Origin: Aspergillus flavus
Taxonomy: Eukaryota > Ascomycota > Eurotiomycetes > Eurotiales > Aspergillaceae
Reading direction: 5' to 3'
NCBI RefSeq assembly: GCF_009017415.1
Contig: NC_092408.1
Coordinates: 3,100,001 to 3,164,000 of the forward strand
DNA length: 64,000 nt
Shown: positions 22,475 through 38,236 of the stretch, one piece after another
Numbering within the stretch: position 1 is the stretch's first letter
Layout: every line of letters begins with the position of its first letter
The notes under the pieces: generated by a model
Database searches by the model: none
What the model was told of the DNA's origin: nothing
The model's input: only the letters and a program-made list of their open reading frames with translations
Program-made: the position numbers and the translations under genes

Positions 22475-25077
22475 GGTGATGTATGCGCCTCAGCCCCTGG
22501 TTGCCTGGCTGCCTGGTTCCTGCTTCTTGTTGTTTCCCCACGAACCAACCAAGGCAAAAGGAAGCTCCCTGATGATGATCTGCGGCGATAACTTGATTAA
22601 CCGACATGCCGATGCGGCGGAAGCGATGTTCTAGACAAGATGTGAAATTTTCAGGAATGATCGTATTGACATCGATTATCCCTGACGGCATGTTCCAGAT
22701 CGCGATGTCAAGGTTGGCAGGTAAAGGACACCCGTCAACTCTCATGAGACCTGGCGAAGTTTGAAAAAAACCTGATGTGATCAGTATACCCGTCAAGTTG
22801 TACAAAAGACGTCATTTTGCATTCCCATCTGCATAGGGCGCGACAGGATGCAGAAAAGTTGCAGATACGTAGATACGACCGCCACCATGTGTTTCTTCTC
22901 GGGCCCCTGTGCAACATCGGTTATTTTTACGAGAAGGAGCATAAAGGGAAACCCTAAAGCGAGCTTGCCCGTATGGTCGGGCCAAATCAAAACAAAGGCA
23001 ACGGGAGAGGCTGTGTTCATGGATGATCATTGATCATGGACTTGTTTACGGCCGGACTAACTGGTCAACCGGAACCCGAGCGGCTGGACTGGCCTAAGGC
23101 AACTAACTCTGCGACTCAAGACTGAAACTTGAGAAGCTCTCGTTTTAAGTATCTGATCGACGACTTTCGTCGCTTCTACCCGCCCGTCCATCGATCTTCA
23201 CCATAGCTGTGACCTGTTCTGGCAATAAGCTCTAAGTTCCAAGTCGCACGGTCGCGCATCCCTTTTTTATACTTTTTATACTTTTAACCTTTTTTTCTTT
23301 TGCTTCTTACGGAAATACACACGGGTGTCAAGAAGTTGCCTTCCCGACAAGTCTCAATAATGGTAAGATCCAAGAGGCGATGTGTCGACGTATACTACGG
23401 GTCACTTCTCCACGGCGTCCACTGAATCAGCGGTTTTCATTATTCATGTGAAGAACAAAGCCGTGGTAAAAAAAAGAAAACAGAAAAATATCGTTCAAGT
23501 TGAAGCATGATGTAAGCACCATTGCCACGAACTGTCAATAGTAGTCTCATAATCCATCAAACTATGTTTGTCTACTAACTCACTAACTACTTTGAACTAA
23601 AGAGCGTGCGATGCTATTATTATTCCCTCGCCGAAACGGATGCTTAGCCTAGCACCCGGTGCTAAGCGGGTTGCAGTAGTTCATCCGGGACTATTTGGCG
23701 GTCAAAGCTGCGACGTTGGGAAGCGTTGGATGATCAGCGCACATCATTGTCAATCTTTATCAAGTTTATCGTCGGAATCTGTCCGTTCGGAAGACGGGAA
23801 AGGGGTTTTCCGCCCCGGTTTTGTATCATGTGTATTTGTTTGATTTCCACGCATATTACTGGCTGGTATTCCGTCCGCAGTCCCACAGTCAACCCCACCG
23901 GACTACGAGGATTATTGCTGACAACCGCTCCTTGAGAGACATTATTGTCTAACTATGTGACGTTACCAATGCGGCTGCTACATTAGCATCACCCAGGAAA
24001 GGTCCTTCTTCGTAGATTCTCCGGAGTATACTCGACGGAATCTGAATCCTATCCCCAAATCTATACTATACATAGAACTTTGACACAATAGTTTCCAAGG
24101 TTTCTCCCCAGACAAGGGCAGTGTTTGAAAGGGTCATCGAACCATGGGTGGTTTAATCGGTGATGTACATTGCGTGGTTTTGTCGAGGGTCAGAAGTACG
24201 CGGCATGTATGCGGCCTCGACCTCGTGGGCATGACGACTACCAAAATATAATACATAGACCCTAAAAATAAAGGAACAGTTGTATCACCTCCTACCTCGG
24301 TGATAATCAGCGATGCGCAGTCAATCATCCCAGCTGTTGACCTTTTCTTGTTTATACTTTCTTTAAAACCAACCTTACCCCTATTTTTGTGTTCCGTGTT
24401 CGTGGTCGGTGAAGGGGTGGCTCCCCCATTGCTGTAGAACGAACACGTATGTGATGTACGGAGGATGGATGGATTTGCTTACTCAGTCAATCCTGGACCC
24501 GTGGTACTATGCGAAGGATAGACAAGGTTGATCCCAGGGCACGGTGGTCATTCTCATCTGTTCGTCTTTCCTTTTCAGGGAACTGCATTGTTCCTTTTTA
24601 AAGACAAGGTTAAGTTTTGGTTTGTTCGTTGTCCTTGTCTTGAGTTTAATGGGTGGGTTAAACGAGATTGATTCCTTGGGTGTTGTATCTAAAGAATACC
24701 CGATAGAATTATCCGTTCCCAGAGGTATCTAGGTACTGGGTATGTAGTACGTAGTAGACTAGTAGAAGTAGACACGGGAATACTCCCTCCGACGGTATGG
24801 TATCATTAACCAGGATTACCCATTGTGACAGTGATCAGATTGGGGGGGAAGGGGGACTTAGTAATCAGCTCGCTACAAGAGGGCAGAAAAGGGAAAGAAC
24901 TCGTATGCGCACTGGCCCCATAGACTACTCTGGAACGGGGAAGTTCCAAAAGGGAACTAAGGGCATCGGATCACGGCGAAATCAGACAAGGATGTGCGCG
25001 TCGTCGTATATGCGAAGCCGGCTCCATCCCCTGGTCGTTGTTCTGACCCCTTCTGGAACCCGCAAGCTCATTGAGTC

Positions 25078-25109
25078 GATGATCATCCATCGATCCGAGG
25101 ATGATCATC
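25078..25109. repeat. Inverted repeat GATGATCATCC / GGATGATCATC
   Basis: Two 11-base arms are exact reverse complements, separated by 10 bases. Each arm also contains the self-palindrome GATGATCATC. The same 11-mer recurs singly at about 26225-26235 and 26510-26520. It could be a cruciform or a dimeric protein-binding site; function is unknown. Confidence 0.6.
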
Positions 25110-26408
25110 AGCAGGTTCACGGAAGCGCCGTGGATCATGAAAACTCGCATAAGTTGCACGGCAGGTGTGCATGTTTATTGGATGGTTCGACTATCCAGTA
25201 GAGAATGGAAGAATTATTCTTCTCTTGTTGAGAATGTTGTTGTTGACTCGAATCTAGGATTTCCATTTCCGTCCCGAGGAATGCAAAGGTAAAACAAAAG
25301 ACACATGTCATCATCCTTGCAACATCATTCCGTAGCTTTTCCATCCCACGAGTCTGGGAATGCAAATTAACAATCCACTATCAAAGAGTTAAGGCCTATC
25401 ACCAAGCCCATCCTGGATAAACAGCCGGGTCCAACGTGGGATCGCAATGGGGGGAGGTTGGAAATCCAGTTGCCTGGAAGATTCACTAAGCCATACATTA
25501 ATTAAACGACTTAATATAAGAGAAGCGCGTGCGTCGTAAGGTACCATTGCACTAGCCCTAGTCCAGACGGACAACGATGGTGATGACGGATGGAGTTTCT
25601 TCCTAACCCTAAGCGCAAGAGGCCCCATCGAAGCAATGGAAACAATTCGCTCCGGCGAGAATAACTCGCCAGTTTAGTTCGAGTCCTCTTCCTATCTTGT
25701 ACGGAGTACCCACGAGACATTTTACCCGGACTTCGTTTATTAAAGTTTGGTCATACTGGGGCAAAGACACATGGACATGGGGTTCTCATCCAATGCGCTT
25801 GGAAATTGCCTCGGATTCATAATCTCTTATTCAGCGTCACTGTCGCTTTTCCTTGTTTGGGGATAGCGCGTGGCCCATGACTGCGTTTCTGTGGCTCTGG
25901 GAGATCGTCTGGGTTTGTGTTACGGTTCCTGTGTTTCTTTGCTTTTCTATTTGATGTTTGTGGTTTTGCTTTTGCTTGATATTTGTCATGCTTTTGCGTG
26001 GTAGTACAGAGATCGAGGCTAGTGATTCTGGCTTGAAGATTGATTTGTCTGGTCTCATCGAGGTACAGTAGAGGGAAGACAACAAAGCAAAAAGAAAAGG
26101 AATGATGTCGTACTTACCTTGCGCTGCAACGGGAGCACCACCTCATTCGCCAGTGTGCAGCGTCTCGTACATATTTCCTGAAATTGGTAGGTAGCTTGGC
26201 GGGAGGATCCGCCGACTAGTATCTGATGATCATCCGAGAGGATTAAAATTGTATTGAATAAAAATAAAGAAAGGATTGAACCCCCCCCCCTAAAAATGAG
26301 ATACAGACGAATCTATCAAGACTTTCAGGTACCCGAAGTCGAACTAGTGACGGGGATTTACCTGAACAAAGAGAAAAGACTACCGAAAATAGAATTTATG
26401 AATTATGA

Positions 26409-26424
26409 ACTATGAATTCATAGT
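26409..26424. repeat. Perfect 16-base palindrome ACTATGAATTCATAGT
   Basis: The sequence equals its own reverse complement over 16 bases, in AT-rich DNA upstream of mtfA. It may be chance or a protein-binding site. Confidence 0.5.
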
Positions 26425-28568
26425 GTATTAGACGGATGAATAATCCGTAAAGGGACATGAATTACGATCTCGCTTCCAGAAGTTTTAGTTCCAAGATTAC
26501 TGATGCACCGATGATCATCCTTTAGCCCCATCTCGTCTCCATAACCCTTTCGGGGCGTCTGGGCGGAATCTGACCGAGGCATCTCGTGCACAGGAACCGG
26601 TAGAAAGCCAAGCCCGAATGGAACCACGGTTGGGCTGAGTCCAGACAGTTATCTCTCCATGGAAGCTTTGTCGCATCAGCTGTCTCGGACCCGTGATCTG
26701 ACAGTCGATCCCAATGGAAGGGAAATTGGGATGGTAATTTATGGTAAGAATTACGGAGTAGTCATTTTTTTGCTTTTCTTAACTCAACTTACGTGGGGAT
26801 CCGATGGTCTGAGACCTGTGCATAGTTTCGGTCTCATCCTTGGAATGAGGGCAAAGAAAGGAAATGTGAATCCAGCCTGAGGCTGCGAGGAAGCAATTCG
26901 ATGAATTCTGGCATGCCATTCTTGTCTGGCCTTTTTGTCCACATAACCCGTCATGTTTCAAGATGCATCTCGCCGGTTGTTGATGTCATACCTCCATGAC
27001 CAGTCAAATCGGCTCCGAGTCAAAGGCGCATTCCAGCCTGCAGTCGGGACCGATCATTCATGCGGGAGAATTTTTTCTTCATCTCATCTGATGAGTACAT
27101 GGTAATACATACTTATGCATGCAGTTGCAATATGCACGGAGAACGCACCCTTCTATCATGTTTTGTCCATTCTTGTTGGCCGGATCGATACTGCCTCCTG
27201 CAACCAACCAGCCTCCCTGAGAAATCAATACACGCGATTCACCCAATAAGAAACCAGTTACCCGAGTAGTCATCCCAAAATATGACGGGGATCTTGATCG
27301 ACAACACGGAGATATGTCCTTGGAGAGAATAGTACCATCTCACGATCAATCACTGTTCGATCGTCTGTAGTACGTATAGGTAAACACTTTAGGGTTTGAT
27401 TGTGATAATTTCTTTTCGTTTCTTTTCTTTTTTTTACCTCTACGATCTATCCGTGGGCTACTCCTATGGATTTTCTTTTTTTAAACTTTCCCATAGATTG
27501 ATTAATGTTCATTTCTCGTTGGCTGTCAACGCCACGATAATCTCCGGGTTCTCCATGCCGCTAAAATCCCTTGGCCCCCAAGCGAAGGATCGCAAAAGGA
27601 ATCGTCCTGTCGGTGTCGGAGCCTAGCCTGCATTAGGAGCTAGTACGAAGCTGCCATGTCTTCTTCGCCCCCAGTACCGCGACGCCATCATCCGGCACCA
27701 AGGGCTTGGTTAACGGAGTCATTACCCATCCTAGACATCGGAACTTTTTTTTCTTGATTATCGGCTCTTGCACACGGAGCAAGGGGAACAAAAAAAAGGG
27801 ATGGGGGTGTTTGATCAAAACCTGGAAGAACTTCGGTAGCAACGACCTAATTAGGATGTTATTGAAACGATGGTATGTCAATAGATAGAGGATAGTAGAA
27901 CTAACGACTATATGGGCTGGCTGGATTATCAGGGTGAGATGTATTAAAAATCGAACTGCATCGTGAGGCGCATCACCTAAGATAAATAAATAAATGCATT
28001 CCATATAATATCAGTGATGCTTAAACACTGGTGGGTTGTCGATTCTCATAGGGTCCTTCGTACAGGAAAAGTAAAGATGACATACATTTCTATTCTACAG
28101 GTATGAACCCGGGTGCGTTTTCTCTGTATGTATGATACTGCCGTATGACCAGTTCAGTCCTACCCTACCCTTACCGACCGATGAGGCCCGAGAGAGGAAC
28201 GGACGATCTACAGGCCTGTCTATTATTGTTGGAAGATGAGAACAGGTTCTTGTCCGTCTCGACAAATCAATGTCGTGCGGGCACCGATCAGCCGTTTATG
28301 GGGCATGGGATCGTTGTGACAGGTAAAACCACTTGAGCAAAGTCCAGAAACCAACCTCGGGCCTGATCCACCCGAACGATCGGCTGGGGAAGGGAAAAAA
28401 AGAAATATAGAATATAACCGATCAGACAATTTCTTTTTTTTTTTTTAGTTATTTTACTTTTACCTTGATCACTAGAACTAAGGATCGTGATAGTAATATA
28501 ATCTAGATTAATGTGTTGCCTAATTAAGATGGTCGCTATCTGGTAGCGAGGGCATCCGAGGAATGGAA

Positions 28569-28606
28569 ATGGAAGGAAGGAAGAAAAAAAAAAAAAGGAA
28601 AAAAAG
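28569..28606. repeat. Homopurine tract
   Basis: GGAAGGAAGGAAG followed by poly-A with one GG interruption. Confidence 0.75.
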
Positions 28607-28829
28607 GGTGGGTAAGATTTCCAACGAGCAATGTCATGATTCATCCCCCATGATTAATGATTGATGGATTTCTGGGCGCATGATGGAGATTGGGAAAGGT
28701 GGCCGTGGATCTGCACTAGCGCCAGACTTACTGTAGCCGAGCCCCCCGAAAGTAAGTACCGTTGATCTGTGTACTCTGGATACGCGGTTACGTACGACAC
28801 CTCGCGTGGGATTTGGATTCAGGAGGCGG

Positions 28830-28875
28830 TTTTTTTTTTTTTCTTTTTTTTTTTACTCTTTTTTCTTTTCTTTTT
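28830..28875. repeat. Homopyrimidine (T/C) tract
   Basis: Long T runs with single C and one AC interruption, about 45 bases. Confidence 0.8.
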
Positions 28876-29475
28876 GACTAGCAATGTGACTTGGTGTGGC
28901 ATTGGGAAAAGGTCTTTGTATCACCTGGCAATTTGAATTAGCGTACCATTCCCTCGGGAACAGGTTCGAAATGAATGATTTATCCAGGATGAAAGACCTG
29001 TGAATCATGGTACAGTTATATCTGGATATCTCTATAAGCAAGTACGGAGTAGAAAAGGAAAATAAAGAATCTCGTCTGTCGAACCCGTCAAGTGTGGCTC
29101 TGGGTCGTAATACACATTACCCACATTCCAGTGTGGTCCTTTTCTGGGGCGGACAGCGGAGATGGGCACGTTTTTTTAGACTCTCGTCGAATCTACCCAA
29201 AACGATCTATGCTAATGGTAAATCATTTCTAGGCCCGTATGGCAAGGTTTACAATACCATACCGAAAATCAAAATAATTAAAAAAAGGGTACCGGGCCAC
29301 TGGTCATTAATTAAGCTTTGAGACGGAGGTATCAACCCTTGTCGAAGCGAATCGAGAAAAACGAATTAAAGAAATTCGAAAAGTGGCCACTGAGGACTCC
29401 TTCGGGGAAATTCCCTTACGGCGTAACGCGTATGGTAATCATGACCCTATCGAATATTATTTATTTTATTTTCGA

Positions 29476-29500
29476 TTTTTTTTTTTTCTTTTTTTTTTTT
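29476..29500. repeat. Poly-T tract with one C
   Basis: Two runs of T separated by a single C, about 560 bases before the mtfA start codon. Confidence 0.8.
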
Positions 29501-29925
29501 GTTTAATTTTTAATTTTCTTTTTTCCCTCCTATTATATACTACGCTCGACAGGGAAATCGTTTAGGTTAATCCTCATCAGCGTCTGGGTAAATAATTATT
29601 TTATTATTTTATTCGAAGGAGTGGTTCGCATCGGCATCTCCCGCTGGATTTCTTTCCTACTTTTCAATGTTTTAAACTATCCCAAACGGAGGACGTCCGT
29701 CACCTATAATTAAACATTTCGGTTGATCTTCCTTCTCCTGCTCATATTCATACTTATTATCAAGGCTTCATCATTCCCCACCCGAACCAGCACATCTCCA
29801 GCTCCATCTATAAACACTTTCCTCCACCCCCCTCCCCTGGTTCCCAAAATCCAATTGCATCCCCACTCGTACCTGGAACACGATCCATTCCACCGGTCTT
29901 CCTACGTACCCTCTTGTCTTCATAT

Positions 29926-29940
29926 ATGGTTCGGGTGTAG
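29926..29940 (+). other. Candidate short upstream ORF in mtfA leader
   Basis: An ATG followed by three codons and TAG lies 100 bases before the mtfA start codon, inside a CT-rich stretch that looks like its 5' leader. If the transcript begins upstream of it, ribosomes would meet this 4-codon frame first. Transcript extent cannot be seen from sequence. Confidence 0.3.
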
Positions 29941-30039
29941 CCACGTTTTGCTACCTTCAACTTCTCTTCCATCCTTCCACCTTCCACAGCTCAAGCTCTC
30001 CCCGACTCTCTACTCCAGTTGCTCCCATCCTATTTCGTC

Positions 30040-31077
30040 ATGGATCTCGCCAGCCTTATCACTCCGGGTCCTGAACCCATCTACAAGTCTCGGGCATCCT
30101 ACAGCCCTCCTCCCAGCTCTGCGGGTTCCTACAAGCGCCCGGCTGAACACGACTCTTACTTCTCGTACTCGCGCGCCCCGCAAGCCCCTCTTTCCCCGCC
30201 AGTCGAGGACCAGCCCAAGTGCTCTCTTCCCTCTATCTCGACTCTCTTGGAAGGCGCCGACAGCGCATCGACATATGCTGCAAGTATGTCTCCCCGAGAC
30301 CCCATTGCGCACCATGCGCATGACCTCTGGAAGCACTGATGACTGACTTTCACCGGCGCAGAGCGTCAAAGAACCAGCCCACCCCCGCGCAGGGAGTCTG
30401 AGTTCCGTTCACCTTATGACTCAGTCTCAACACCAAATGGCCCTCCTACTCCACCTTTGCGCCCTGAATCGGGCTTCCACAGCGGCCACCACTCTCCCTC
30501 TGCTTCGTCCGTGACTAGTGGAAAGGCCATCAAGCTCGAGTCGTACTCGCAAACCCCCATGACACTGCCTAGCCCGTCCGATAGATCCTCGATCTCCAGC
30601 CAGGGCTCTGTCCACCACGTTTCCGCTGCTCCCTACGCTTCTCCTGCCCCCAGTGTGGCCTCGTACTCTTCGCCGGTTGAATCCTCGGCTCCGTCCGCCA
30701 TGTACTACCAGAGACCTTCCGGCTCCTACCAGACCCCTGCTACTGTGCCTAGCCCCTCCGCTGCTCCTATGCCTGCATCTGCCACACACCAGCAGATGAT
30801 TACTCCCGTCACTCCGGCCTGGCAGCACCACCACTACTTCCCGCCTTCCAGCTCGGCACCCTACCAACAGAACCACGACCGGTATATCTGCCGGACTTGC
30901 CACAAGGCCTTCTCCAGACCATCCAGCCTGCGCATCCACTCTCACAGCCACACTGGCGAGAAGCCATTCCGCTGCACCCACGCCGGCTGCGGTAAGGCGT
31001 TCAGCGTACGAAGCAACATGAAGCGCCACGAGCGCGGCTGCCACACCGGACGCCCCGTCGCCACCGCCATGGTATAA
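30040..31077 (+). CDS. mtfA: C2H2 zinc-finger regulator MtfA
   Basis: MtfA is a nuclear transcription factor that controls secondary metabolism and development in Aspergillus. Two exons (30040-30283, 30362-31077; intron 78 bases) encode 319 residues. The N-terminus [18 protein letters not shown] is characteristic. The middle is Ser/Pro/Tyr-rich, with [11 protein letters not shown] near residue 82 as a likely nuclear signal. Two C2H2 fingers fill residues 256-309 ([36 protein letters not shown]), joined by the TGEKPF linker; the second ends with a Cys-His (ERGCH). Only ten residues follow. The frame is open seven codons upstream of the chosen ATG. A 15-kb gene-free region precedes it. Confidence 0.9.
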
Positions 31078-33897
31078 ACACCAAAGCACAAAGACAAGAA
31101 ACTAAAAAAAGAAAAAAGAAAAGAAAATAAAAAGACAACAAACCAAGAGCTATACTGCAGGTCTATACACATCTACTCTGCAGCACCTTCTGATTCTTTG
31201 ATGATACCCTTTTATGCGTGTGATTTTATTACTTTCTACCCGGGCTTAGGGTTCAGGAACAGGTGTCTGGGACAGGAACTCATATACAACAATTTTTTGT
31301 TTGCTTTCTTCTCTTCTCACCTTGTGTATATATTATATGGACGGGTTTTATTGAAAGGATCGGAATTAACCAGGCGTCGACGGGAACCCGGGGTTTCTCC
31401 GGGGCTGGGAAGCAACAGGTCAGGGTCTCGGGCATTTGTCGGAGTCTTGGGCTTCCCTTATTGTTGTTACGTGTTTCTTTTGTGTCATTTTCCTTTGTTC
31501 TAGTGATGTGACATGACCTCGAGAAAGAATTGTATATTTGAGTCCTCTCACCTGTTTTCCTTGTATGTAGATATCTATACATCTATGCCTATACGAACTT
31601 ATTCTCTGAACTACCTTGGTTTTTCTCTAGATATCGCTACTGTACTACGGGTGCTTAGAGTAGAACCTGACCGAGTAAACATCTACGATGATAGGGTAAA
31701 ACTTACTGAGCAGTGGTTTTACCTGTTGGACTACCAGATCATCTGATTTGCTCGTCATCCAACAACACTGCCCCAAGACACTACTTCTGTTGCTTTCATC
31801 ATCAACCCCCCCACATACAGAGAACACCACCCAAACATCCAAAACCCACCCAAGAAAAGAACCAAACAAAAACTCAGATTTCCCCAAACCAAGGTCCAGA
31901 AAGTCCAACCGCCGAGAGCCACGGTTCAGGCATCACCACCCAAAGAAAGTAAGGTAAAGGGTTCCGACATTTCCCTTCCACTCAGCACCTAAATGAACCA
32001 GAACTAAGACTATACCGAGACGTGGCGAACTAGCCCGGCTATAGCGTTTATAGCGGCTCTCTACATCTTTGTTGTGGCGCGGGAGATTGCGGAAGGTGGT
32101 CTGATTCTGACTCTGGGATAGTTGTCAGTATGGATATTGCATCTGAGGGGGTTTTCGCAATGCGGAATGTGCTGTGCGTTGTTCTTCGGATGATAATTTT
32201 GCTCTCGAGTTTGGGGTGACTGTTTTAGTGAGTGGATCTGGATGTGGAGGTTGGGAGTTGTGTGTTGTGTGTCTCTTAAGGTTATTGGTATTTGGTAATG
32301 CGTTTGGCTGTGAACTGTACGAAGATGCAATCTACTAGCCCTATGCTTGACATGGTTATGGTATTTACAGTTCGAGATGTGTATTCAACTAACAGGTGTG
32401 GTTTATTGACGTTCGTGAGAGGATGCCATATGTAGTTACGTAGTAAAGTACAGGTTATACTAAGAAGGCTCATACAGAGTCGGTAGGTATGTCTCTCGCA
32501 CCTCCGTGCATCCTTTCCTTCTGAGAATACCACCTTCTGTATACAAAGTATACTATGGATATAATGTAGTAGGTGATGGACTGACATAAGACTTGCACAT
32601 AACAATCTCACGCACCCTACCGTAGGAGATAGCCTGGGTAGATCAAACCTGCATATCAGGGGATTATCACCAATCTCAACTACAGACACTTGCTACTTGA
32701 GCGGTTTTGAGGTTCTTCACTTGTGGTTTTCACATCTCCCTGTGTGCTAGCACCATAGACTTGCTCTTAGGATAAGCATGCTGGACGATTACACTTTGTT
32801 CTGTTAGAGGGGCTTCAACTTTTTATTGGTGTTTCTTGGTACTCTATTGTTATATTTCTAATAGAAGATTTATTTTATTCTAAATAGGCATAAAAGCGAT
32901 CCAGTCATGAGTAACTACTAGATTATCAAAACCAGTGCATCGACAAGTGATGAAAAAAAATACAGTTAAGAGACAAAGGTAAGAAGAAATATACAGGAAG
33001 TAGACATAGACATGATCTACGAACATAATATCTTACTCAGGCTCTAAGGACTCAGGACGTGTTAGATCATCTACACAGCCCGCCAAAAGCAACAAAGACC
33101 TCCTAAAGAAAAAAGGCAACCCTCAAGATTGAGTCACAAATGGGTAAGTGATCATCATCCGTACCGTAGAGCAAAGAGTCATCTGGACCGGATCGTCGGT
33201 GGGACTTAGAATACGTTTACAGAACCTACATGCAAACCCAGCCACTTCGTACTGAACCCTTCGGTCTAGACATACTCCGTTCTCCGTATTAATAAGTTTC
33301 CTACAATGACCGTGCAATAATCAACGCTTCTGCATGAAACCTTTTGAGAATTGTTGAAGTTATCAAAGGCTTAAAGTGAAACCATACCATGGTACCAACT
33401 AACCTAGCCTAAACAACGCACCCTTACCAGGGAAACCCACCTGAACAAAGTTATAGTTCTCACTGGACCCAGGGAAGTAATGATGGGTTACCATGCTCTC
33501 AGACCCCGATTTTCGCCTATGACTACCTTCTTCTACTTAGTAAACGAAGTGACATTCCGATGGGGCAACGGGAATGTATTAATAGAACTGATGATTGGTT
33601 TTGGGTGGTTAAGGTTTGCGTTGAAGAGGGTTAAAGTGCGATATACGGGTTTTGGGCGGGGCGGTGGGTTTCAGGACGCTGATCGGAATGAACCTGGGTA
33701 AGTATATCTGTAGATCGTGGGACTGATGTATGGTTTGAGTAGAACTCAATATGTACAGTGTGAAGTCGAGACAAATAATATCAGGTATAGGTATAAGCTT
33801 CAACCAAGAACGCACATGACATGTAATATCGCATTTGGAATCATAAACGAAAAACAAGGTATCACAAAACACCGTTACTCCAAGCCAGAAAGGTAAA
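31078..33897. other. Convergent intergenic region (mtfA / smc5), no gene seen
   Basis: 2.8 kb between the 3' ends of mtfA and smc5. Open frames are under 140 codons, low in complexity and without recognisable motifs. It begins with an A-rich stretch just after the mtfA stop, a likely 3' untranslated region. Confidence 0.5.

Positions 33898-38236
<4,339 letters not shown>

Larger units (their letters stand above)
14801..30039. other. 15-kb gene-free region upstream of mtfA
   Basis: No protein-coding gene, tRNA or mobile element is supported across 15.2 kb. The longest open frames (about 130-145 codons at 15180-15602, 22368-22805 and 24797-25201) lie in low-complexity or random sequence and resemble nothing. 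The region holds many A/G or T/C tracts, a poly-C run at 26281-26290, four TACGGAGTA copies (21489, 25700, 26752, 29043), repeated GATGATCATC palindromes, and a CT-rich last 300 bases typical of an Aspergillus transcription start zone. I infer a long regulatory region and perhaps noncoding transcripts for mtfA, as is known for other fungal developmental regulators. Confidence 0.6.

Noticed and set aside
22368..22805. 145-codon leftward open frame in the gene desert
   Set aside because: It runs through a poly-A tract that yields poly-Phe and lacks any family feature.
14801..30039. RIP-degraded transposon filling the desert
   Set aside because: No terminal repeats, transposase remnants or strong TA-rich bias were seen. 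The base composition looks like ordinary intergenic DNA.
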